Shown here: piece by piece, positions 32,873-38,612 of the stretch
Numbering within the stretch: position 1 is the first letter of the stretch
How the letters are laid out: the number at the start of each line of letters is the position of its first letter
NCBI GenBank assembly: GCA_013152475.1
Contig: JAADGH010000013.1
Coordinates: 1 to 38,612, forward strand
DNA: 38,612 nt
Source of the DNA: Planctomycetota bacterium
Lineage (GTDB): Bacteria; Planctomycetota; Brocadiia; JAADGH01
Reading direction: 5' to 3'
Program-made: the position numbers and the translations under genes
The notes under the pieces: model-generated
What the model was told of the DNA's origin: nothing
Database searches by the model: none
The model's input: only the letters and a program-made list of their open reading frames with translations

Positions 32873-33328
32873 ATGATTGATGGAGTCAAGGTCAAGCCGC
32901 TGCGCGTGATCCCCGACGAGCGGGGCAGGTTAATGGAAATCCTTCGGGCGGACGACGACCTGTTCAAAAAATTCGGCCAGGTGTATCTGACCACCGTGAT
33001 ACCGGGGGTGGTGAAGGGCTGGCACTTCCACAATATCCAGTGGGACAACCTCTGCTGCGTGCAGGGCATGTTGAAGCTGGCCCTCTATGACTCCCGGGAC
33101 GACTCCCCCACGAAGGGGGAAGTGAACGATTTCTATCTCGGCATCCACAAGCCGCAGCTCGTCCATGTCCCGCCGAGGGTTTATCATGGGTTCAAGTGCG
33201 TAAGCCAGGAGGAGGCGCTGGTGATTAACGTTCCTACCGAGACGTATAACTACGAGAATCCGGATGAGCTTCGCTGCGATCCGCACGACAATGACATCCC
33301 GTACGACTGGGACAGAAAGGACAAGTAG
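32873..33328 (+). CDS. rmlC: dTDP-4-dehydrorhamnose 3,5-epimerase family protein
   Basis: A 151-residue RmlC-fold cupin. Landmarks are IPDERGRLMEILRADD, the active-site region VVKGWHFHNIQWDN (H51/H53) and VPPRVYHGFKC, followed by ALVINVPTETYNYENPDE. It is about 30 residues shorter than standard RmlC, so it may act on a different dTDP-hexulose. It begins 3 nt after lipA and ends directly against rmlA, so it belongs to the same operon. No rmlB or rmlD is visible. Confidence 0.85.
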   Translation: MIDGVKVKPLRVIPDERGRLMEILRADDDLFKKFGQVYLTTVIPGVVKGWHFHNIQWDNLCCVQGMLKLALYDSRDDSPTKGEVNDFYLGIHKPQLVHVPPRVYHGFKCVSQEEALVINVPTETYNYENPDELRCDPHDNDIPYDWDRKDK

Positions 33329-34060
33329 ATGAAAGGCGTTGTGCTGGCCGGAGGGTTCGGGACGCGGTTGCTGCCGCTGACGAAGGTGACGAACAAGCAC
33401 CTGCTGCCGGTGTATGACAAGCCGCTGATCTACTACCCCATCCAGACGCTCGTGGACGCGGGGATTCGGGAGGTGATGGTGGTGACAGGCGGCAACAACC
33501 CGGGCGACTTCCTGAGACTTCTGGGCAACGGCAAGGACTTTGACCTGAAACAGCTCAGCTATGCCTACCAGGAGGGTGCGGGGGGCATCGCCGAGGCGTT
33601 GAATCTGGCGGAGGATTTTGCCGACGGCGAGAAAATCATTGTCATCCTCGGCGATAACATTATAGAGAAGCACATTCTCAAGGCAAAGCAGGACTTCGAG
33701 AAGCAGAAGCGCGGCGCGAAGATCATGCTCAAGGAGGTCCCCGAGCCCCAGCACTTCGGCGTGCCGCAGCTCGACGGGAAAAAGGTCGTGCGGATCGAAG
33801 AAAAACCGAAGAAGCCAAAGTCGCAGTACGCCGTCATCGGCATCTATCTGTACGACAACCAAGTCTTCGATATGATTCGCACACTGGACCGCTCCGACCG
33901 CGGCGAGCTGGAGATCACCGATGTGAACAACCGCTACATCGAGCAGGGGACCATGACCTGGGACGAGCTCGACGGCTGGTGGATCGACGCGGGGTCGTCC
34001 CACGAGCACCTCTATCGCGCGACGCAGCTCGTGGTAAAAACCGGGGCGAATAACGTCTGA
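33329..34060 (+). CDS. rmlA: Glucose-1-phosphate thymidylyltransferase (RmlA, short form)
   Basis: A 243-residue nucleotidyltransferase. The signature GGFGTRLLPLT (8-18) binds the triphosphate, NKHLLPVYDKPLIYYP is the family motif, ILGDNII holds the metal-binding Asp, and YLYDNQVF/GELEITDVNN follow. It is shorter than the usual 290-residue RmlA, resembling the short archaeal/bacterial form. ATG follows the rmlC stop with no spacer. It ends before a strong terminator. Confidence 0.9.
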   Translation: MKGVVLAGGFGTRLLPLTKVTNKHLLPVYDKPLIYYPIQTLVDAGIREVMVVTGGNNPGDFLRLLGNGKDFDLKQLSYAYQEGAGGIAEALNLAEDFADGEKIIVILGDNIIEKHILKAKQDFEKQKRGAKIMLKEVPEPQHFGVPQLDGKKVVRIEEKPKKPKSQYAVIGIYLYDNQVFDMIRTLDRSDRGELEITDVNNRYIEQGTMTWDELDGWWIDAGSSHEHLYRATQLVVKTGANNV

Positions 34061-34096
34061 GGGCCAATCGCCCCCCCTCGCACAGCAGAAAAAGAA

Positions 34097-34128
34097 GCGG
34101 CGCATCCCGATGGACGCGCCGCTTTTTG
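34097..34128. terminator. Bidirectional Rho-independent terminator
   Basis: GCGGCGC (34097-34103) and GCGCCGC (34116-34122) form a 7-bp stem, followed by TTTTTG; on the other strand the stem is followed by TTCTTTTT. It serves the convergent rmlA and solenoid genes. Confidence 0.85.
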
Positions 34129-34155
34129 TTGTACGAACCAGACGAATGGTCAGGC

Positions 34156-37100
34156 TTAGCTCACGGACCCTCCCGGGGCGAGGGTGACGTAATCCACCTG
34201 CGCGCCGGCAATGGCCGCTCCCGTGGCGTCCGTCGGCTGGAAGCCGCCGGTGAAGGGCGCGCCGCTGCCGCCGTTGGCAATACCCGCCAGACCGTTGCTG
34301 GTGATCTTGTGCAGCGTGCCATAGACATCGATATTGCCGTAGATCAACCCGGCGACACTCATGGACTTCAGCGTCCCCGTATAATACGTCCCGGTGGCGC
34401 CGACAACCGTCTGGCCGATGGTGACCACGGCCCCGGCGGCAATGTCGCCGCCGAACTTCATGGAGCTGGCGTAGCCAAGGATGTCAACCGTGGAGGTGTC
34501 GTTCAGGGCGCCGCCCAGCTTGAACTGCGAGCAGTCACCCTTCACCGTGACCGACGCGCCGTTCAACATGCCGCCTGCGCCGGAGATGGTGACCGCCGTA
34601 CTGCTGCTCTCGCTGCCGTTATAGACACTGAAGGCCGTGTTGTCGAGCCCACCAGAAATCCGGGCCTGCTGCAGGCCGTTGTTGTAGTCGATGGTGCTGT
34701 CCACCACATCGCCCATGACCTGCAGCGACTTGGACGCATCGTTCACAGTGAAGGTGGAGTTGTCCACGCCGCCCTTGATCTGGATCATGTCTGCGCCTTC
34801 CTCGACAGTCAGATCCACGTAGGACCATGCGCCGCTGGTCAGCCGGTTCAGGCCGCCGTAGAACTCAAAGACCGTAGGGGTTCCGGCCACGCCGGACACC
34901 GTTCCACCAATGAGGAGCGAGCCCATCTCGCCGTCGAGGTTGATGTGCGACGGATCCACGTTCCCGCCGATGGACATGCTGCCGACGGGGCCTTCGATAT
35001 CGGCCCACACGTCGGTCAGGTTGCCGCCCACCCTGAAGTTGCCCACGCCGCTGTAGAGGTAGAAATCCTGGCTCCCGAGGCCGTCGCCCGTGTAGTCGCC
35101 GCCGACGCTGAAGAAGCCCACGCCTGCGGAGGAACCGACGTAGAGGCTGTTGGCGTAGCCGCCAATGGTGATCCGGCCCCAGCCGCCGTCGGTATCCAGG
35201 GACATGTTTTCATCGCCTGTCTCGTCCGCATAGCCGCCGATGGACATGCTGCCGACGTAGCCCTCGGTGTAGAAGTCGAAGGAGTCGGCGTATCCGCCCA
35301 CGCGGAAGGACCCGAGGCTGCCGTAGTTGTCCCACTCGAAGTTCTCCACGTAACCGCCGATGGTGGCCGACTGGCAGGAGCCAATGAATTCGATATAGTC
35401 GTTGTCCCCTCCGTTGCCGGACACATTGCCCCTGATGGTGATCCGGTTGACGTTGGCGCCATTGAAGTTGAAGTATGAGTTGACGAAATCGCCTCCGACG
35501 AAGAACTGCTCGACCGTGCCGCCGGGATAGTCCAGATCGAAGTATGAGTCGGTGACATTGCCGAATACCCGGATGCTTCCGTCATAGCAGGTGTAGTCGT
35601 CCACGCTGAAGTATGCGTCATACATGTAGCCCCTCACGGTGATGTCACCCATCGAGCCGTACTCGTAGAACTCGACGTACGGCGAGCTGCCGCCCAGGCT
35701 GTCCATGGGACCGTTGATCGTGATGTTGCCCATCCAACCATAGTAATAGTTGTAGATGTAGGCGCCGTCGAACATGCCCTGGCCGACGTAGAAGTTGCCG
35801 AAGCGAACGTACTCGTTGCCCTCGATGTAGCCGCCCCCGTCCATCCGGCCCATGATCCGGGTGTTGCCGATCCCGCCGCCGTCCTCGAAATAGAACCCGG
35901 CGCCGCTGTCCAGGTCGCCGCCGATGTACAGATCGTCGATCCAGTTCCCGTAGTCCGTGTCGTAGTAGGCGTTGTCGTACATGCTGCCGGCGATGTGGAG
36001 CCGGCCGATTAGATTGCCGGAATCCAGTTCGAACCCGGCGCTGTCGTGGAAGTCGCCGCCGATATAGATGGACCCGATCGTGTCGCCCTCATCCATATAG
36101 ATCTGTGCGCTGTCGTACACGCTGCCGCCGATCCAGAGGCTGCGACATGTGGCGTAGCTGTCCATGTAGACCGCGTAGCTGCTGCCGCCAACACCGTTAT
36201 AGACATCGCCCGTGATCTTGACATTGTGGATGCTGCCGCCGTCGAGTTCGATCTGGCTGTTATTGCCGACGTAGCCGTTCACAGTCACCTTGTTGACGGT
36301 GGCAGTGTCGACATCGATGGTGCCGTCGTCCAGGTTGCCGTTGACGGTGATGGAGCCGAACTCACCGTACTCGTGTTGGACAGTGCTGCCGTTCTGGACA
36401 TTACCATCGATGGTCAGGCTGCCGAACGTGCCATAGATGAAATACATGTCCGTGTTGTCGATGTAGCCGCCGATCTGAGTGCGGCCCACATTGCCGTATT
36501 CGCCGTTGATGCTCGCGCCCTCGACGTATCCACCGATGCTGAGGGAACCCAGGGTCCCGCAGTACGGCACATACATGGTTGTGCCGCCCAGGGTATCCGT
36601 CACATTGCCCCCGATGGTAAAGGCGCCGAACTGGCCGTACCCCAGGTAAACGTAGCCATCGTCCATGTTGCCGCCAATGGTGATCTGGCCGACATTGCCC
36701 TCGTAGCCGTAAATCTCGGCCGAATCTCCGGCGCCGTCGCCGTAGACGTTGCCACCAATGTAGATGCGGCCCACGTTGCCGTAGTAGCAGTAGATGTCAG
36801 AACCGTCCAACACGCTGCCAAGGACGCTCACCGATCCGGCGCCGGCGTCCGTCTCCAGGTAAGAGGCATTCAGGAGAGAGCCCTGGACCTCGATCCGGTT
36901 GGCGCGGCCGTAGGCGTAGATGTAGGCGCCGTTATCCAGGTTCCCGCCAACCCTCGCCTGGCCAAGTCGACCGTAAACGTTGAGGGGCGAATTGTCCATA
37001 TCGCCGGCGACACGGAACTGCTTGACCTGGCCGGAAACGTCGAAAGAGCTGTCCTTCAGATTGCCACCGACGCCGACGGTGTAGAGGGAATTGGTGACGA

Positions 37101-37551
37101 TCACGGTGCAGGTGTCCACGTCGCCAGCGGCCTGGAATTTGGAGAAGACGTTGCTGAATGTAATGTCTGTGTTCACCAGCTTGGGTGAGCGAATATCGAT
37201 GACGCCTATGGCCGCGTTGCCGATGCCGGTCACCGTGCCGAGGGTGACGCTGTCGTCGCCATCGCCCGGGGCGAGGTCCACGACGGAGAGGGACGACTTG
37301 CCGTCGGTATTGAAGAAATCCATCCGTGCGATGTCCGTGCCCGCCGGATCGCCGGCGCCGTCATCGAACGTGACGGAGCCCCGGCCCTTGAACGTGACCT
37401 GGAGCTGGTCGCCGTCGCCGTCGGTAAAGGTGTAGGACTGTCCTGTGGTCAGCGTCACCGGGGCGATGCGCTGATCCAGCTCTTCCACCATCAGATCCAT
37501 CCTCCGCTTCAGCGGGCGATGGATCATGCTGCTTGCCGCTTTCCCTGCCAT
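34156..37551 (-). CDS. Large beta-solenoid repeat protein with EELDQRIAP motif
   Basis: An 1131-residue protein. The N-terminus is KAASSMIHRPLKRRMDLM then VEELDQRIAPV, a basic stretch followed by a motif resembling the LEPR-type N-terminal sequence found on large exported proteins of the PVC group; no ordinary signal peptide is present. Residues about 150-1000 are some 35-40 degenerate repeats of 19-26 residues, each x-V/L/M-G-x-hydrophobic-x-IGG-N/Y/D-V-x-D/N-x-x-hydrophobic, with Tyr/Asp/Gly-rich turns. Two short strands per unit suggest a right-handed solenoid. No C-terminal anchor is recognised. It is probably a surface or S-layer/adhesion protein. AGAGGAG precedes the ATG, and the gene ends against the terminator at 34097. 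Confidence 0.8.
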   Translation of the reverse strand: MAGKAASSMIHRPLKRRMDLMVEELDQRIAPVTLTTGQSYTFTDGDGDQLQVTFKGRGSVTFDDGAGDPAGTDIARMDFFNTDGKSSLSVVDLAPGDGDDSVTLGTVTGIGNAAIGVIDIRSPKLVNTDITFSNVFSKFQAAGDVDTCTVIVTNSLYTVGVGGNLKDSSFDVSGQVKQFRVAGDMDNSPLNVYGRLGQARVGGNLDNGAYIYAYGRANRIEVQGSLLNASYLETDAGAGSVSVLGSVLDGSDIYCYYGNVGRIYIGGNVYGDGAGDSAEIYGYEGNVGQITIGGNMDDGYVYLGYGQFGAFTIGGNVTDTLGGTTMYVPYCGTLGSLSIGGYVEGASINGEYGNVGRTQIGGYIDNTDMYFIYGTFGSLTIDGNVQNGSTVQHEYGEFGSITVNGNLDDGTIDVDTATVNKVTVNGYVGNNSQIELDGGSIHNVKITGDVYNGVGGSSYAVYMDSYATCRSLWIGGSVYDSAQIYMDEGDTIGSIYIGGDFHDSAGFELDSGNLIGRLHIAGSMYDNAYYDTDYGNWIDDLYIGGDLDSGAGFYFEDGGGIGNTRIMGRMDGGGYIEGNEYVRFGNFYVGQGMFDGAYIYNYYYGWMGNITINGPMDSLGGSSPYVEFYEYGSMGDITVRGYMYDAYFSVDDYTCYDGSIRVFGNVTDSYFDLDYPGGTVEQFFVGGDFVNSYFNFNGANVNRITIRGNVSGNGGDNDYIEFIGSCQSATIGGYVENFEWDNYGSLGSFRVGGYADSFDFYTEGYVGSMSIGGYADETGDENMSLDTDGGWGRITIGGYANSLYVGSSAGVGFFSVGGDYTGDGLGSQDFYLYSGVGNFRVGGNLTDVWADIEGPVGSMSIGGNVDPSHINLDGEMGSLLIGGTVSGVAGTPTVFEFYGGLNRLTSGAWSYVDLTVEEGADMIQIKGGVDNSTFTVNDASKSLQVMGDVVDSTIDYNNGLQQARISGGLDNTAFSVYNGSESSSTAVTISGAGGMLNGASVTVKGDCSQFKLGGALNDTSTVDILGYASSMKFGGDIAAGAVVTIGQTVVGATGTYYTGTLKSMSVAGLIYGNIDVYGTLHKITSNGLAGIANGGSGAPFTGGFQPTDATGAAIAGAQVDYVTLAPGGSVS

Positions 37552-37609
37552 TTCTATTCTCCTCTCTGCCTCATGAAATGAACTGATAAGTGCAACGCGA
37601 AAGAATCCA

Positions 37610-37631
37610 GGTCAACCGTGTTTGCCAAACA
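37610..37631 (-). promoter_or_regulatory. Palindrome next to a TTGACC -35
   Basis: TGTTTGCCAAACA (37619-37631) is a 6-bp inverted repeat around one base, just upstream (minus strand) of TTGACC (37615-37610). It could be an operator for the solenoid gene. The matching -10 is weak. Confidence 0.3.
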
Positions 37632-37778
37632 GTGTTGCATTGCGGCCTTTCCCAGATGTAGATGTATGTGATGTGCATTTCGCGGAAATGACCTCCCTTG
37701 GCAGAGCAGCACCGACACTGCTAATGTTCACAGGGGGGGGCAAAGCCGCGATTCCTTTTGCTGCATATAGAAAGCATA

Positions 37779-37808
37779 ATTTTAGACCAGTGGCTATCAT
37801 GCTGTCAA
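37779..37808 (-). promoter_or_regulatory. Strong minus-strand promoter candidate
   Basis: TTGACA (37808-37803), 18 nt, then TAAAAT (37784-37779). The -35 is perfect. It would give a leader of about 225 nt for the solenoid gene. Confidence 0.5.
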
Positions 37809-37827
37809 GTATATTATTTAAGAAGTT

Positions 37828-37856
37828 TTGACCTATTCCTCCCCATGCGATAGTCT
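37828..37856 (+). promoter_or_regulatory. Plus-strand promoter candidate for the broken gene head
   Basis: TTGACC (37828-37833), 17 nt, then TAGTCT (37851-37856), 35 nt before the ATG at 37892. It lies back to back with the minus-strand promoter. Confidence 0.4.
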
Positions 37857-37891
37857 CATTGGGGAACGAACCGCAGACGAAGGAAACCTCC

Positions 37892-37955
37892 ATGTAAGCT
37901 CTCAAATGGCTGATCGTTTCCGCACTCATCGCCGCTGTCGCTCTGGGCCATCCAG
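37892..37955 (+). pseudogene. Gene head with signal peptide and stop at codon 2
   Basis: After AAGGAA (37880-37885), ATG (37892) is followed at once by TAA (37895-37897), then in the same frame ALKWLIVSALIAAVALG, a typical signal peptide. AAA to TAA at codon 2 would explain it. The rest is lost, because the sequence runs into the end of the PHP gene on the other strand. Promoter, ribosome site and leader survive. Confidence 0.5.
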
Positions 37956-37987
37956 ATCGGCAAATGAAGCGAAACACTGGCGACGCC

Positions 37988-38612
37988 CTACTTCCCGTCA
38001 ACCCACAGCGGATGGCTCCAGGCCATCTGGCCGCCGGGGGCGACGGATTGGATGCGGAGGAATTTCTCGCTGCCTTTGGGCCTGAACTCGGCGGAGGTGA
38101 TGGGCTTGCCTTTGGGGTCTGTGAAGACCTCGCCGCGGCCGGCATCGGAGATGAACTGGATCGTGCGTGATTCGGATATGTTCGCGATCACGCTCTCGTC
38201 GGTAACCGTAATGTCCTCGATCGTCGGGCCGCTGCTGGCGTAGAACTGCCCGGCGCGGAGGGCGCTGACGATGTTCTGCTCCGTCAGACCGGGGGCCTTG
38301 ACCATAACCCACCCGCCGCAGGCGTCGACGGGGCGGTGGTCGTTGAAGTGCCAGTGGACGTCGTCCGCCGCCACGCCCCACACGTTCCGCCCTTGCGAAA
38401 GGAGCGCATCCCAGTGGACCATGGAATGGCCCTTGCCGATGCTGTAATCGCAACTTGTGTTGTATACCTCGATGCCGATGTGGCCCTCCAGGCGCATGAG
38501 GTCGCGCATCGTCAGGACCGACCAGTAGGGATGGGCCACGATGGCCAGCCCGCCCTGTTCGTTGATGGCGTGGATGACATCCTGCGCGTCCATGTCCGAC
38601 GACATGCCGTCA
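37988..38612 (-). CDS. PHP-domain protein, C-terminal part
   Basis: A minus-strand frame of over 205 residues is open to the right edge, so the N-terminal HxH metal motif is outside the window. Visible landmarks are GGLAIVAHPYW (metal His), GHIGIEVYN, WGVAADDVHWHF (metal Asp-His) and a C-terminal beta-sandwich starting near SGPTIEDITV. PHP proteins are metal-dependent phosphoesterases; target is unknown. The first internal Met is at 38605, but the frame continues upstream without a stop. It converges with the broken gene head. Confidence 0.82.
   Translation of the reverse strand, partial: DGMSSDMDAQDVIHAINEQGGLAIVAHPYWSVLTMRDLMRLEGHIGIEVYNTSCDYSIGKGHSMVHWDALLSQGRNVWGVAADDVHWHFNDHRPVDACGGWVMVKAPGLTEQNIVSALRAGQFYASSGPTIEDITVTDESVIANISESRTIQFISDAGRGEVFTDPKGKPITSAEFRPKGSEKFLRIQSVAPGGQMAWSHPLWVDGK

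Larger units (their letters stand above)
37552..37987. other. AT-rich upstream region of the solenoid gene with divergent promoters
   Basis: No intact gene is seen. It holds an operator-like palindrome TGTTTGCCAAACA (37619-37631), a G8 run (37733-37740), a minus-strand promoter, a plus-strand promoter and the broken gene head. Frames across it do not look coding. Confidence 0.55.

Noticed and set aside
34126..35478. Plus-strand frames over the solenoid gene
   Set aside because: Shadow of the repeat gene: the V/D/A-rich sequence is what its codons give in reverse.
34156..37551. CRISPR-like or tandem DNA repeat
   Set aside because: The repetition is at protein level, degenerate in DNA and without uniform spacers.
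37612..38145. Minus-strand 177-residue frame
   Set aside because: Overlaps the PHP gene in another frame and crosses the AT-rich region; low-complexity N-terminus.
1..38612. tRNA, rRNA and riboswitches
   Set aside because: None was recognised by eye; a covariance-model search would settle this.

Overview
The window looks like chromosomal DNA of an uncultured, carbohydrate-degrading bacterium. A planctomycete/Lentisphaerae-type (PVC) lineage, or a similar candidate phylum, fits best. This is inferred from gene content: a TxPxR sulfatase-like enzyme, DUF4962/heparinase, GH9, Gfo/Idh/MocA and UroD-family proteins, a neutral-ceramidase-like protein, and a large exported solenoid with an N-terminal EELDQRIAP motif. 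No rRNA or tRNA was seen, so the placement is not proven. Coding DNA is GC-rich. The AT-rich exception is about 37740-37860.

Layout. (1) 1-4678, minus strand: lipoprotein, Gfo/Idh oxidoreductase, a 560-nt gap with a hairpin array, then UroD-family methyltransferase, cupin and amidohydrolase (cut by the left edge). (2) 4846-9011, plus strand: duplicated-domain lipoprotein, M23 peptidase, GH109-like NAD-dependent protein, nitrilase. (3) 9083-28359, plus strand: an almost unbroken catabolic block holding an MFS-acyltransferase fusion, esterase, GH9, DUF4962/heparinase lyase, M14 carboxypeptidase, TIM-barrel isomerase/epimerase, fucose/arabinose-isomerase-like protein, UroD-family methyltransferase, LamG-GHL10 hydrolase, beta-propeller/FN3 protein, ankyrin lipoprotein and ceramidase-like hydrolase. 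(4) 28484-30954: an NAD-dependent epimerase divergent from a sulfatase-like hydrolase whose formylglycine position is Thr. (5) 31154-34060: a tight lipB - 29-codon membrane peptide - lipA - rmlC - rmlA operon ending in a bidirectional terminator. (6) 34156-37551, minus strand: a 1131-residue repeat protein built of about 40 beta-solenoid units. (7) 37552-38612: an AT-rich divergent promoter region, an orphan gene head with a stop at codon 2, and a PHP-domain protein cut by the right edge.

How it fits together (inference). Block 3 encodes exported depolymerising enzymes (GH9, lyase, GHL10, propeller protein) with cytoplasmic sugar and peptide enzymes (isomerases, M14, nitrilase, Gfo/Idh). There is no SusC/SusD pair, so it is not a classical PUL. 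The isomerase-like gene translationally close to a UroD-family methyltransferase hints at use of O-methylated sugars. Several short palindromic repeats are scattered through the window; one lies in frame inside a gene and another carries the stop codon of a gene.
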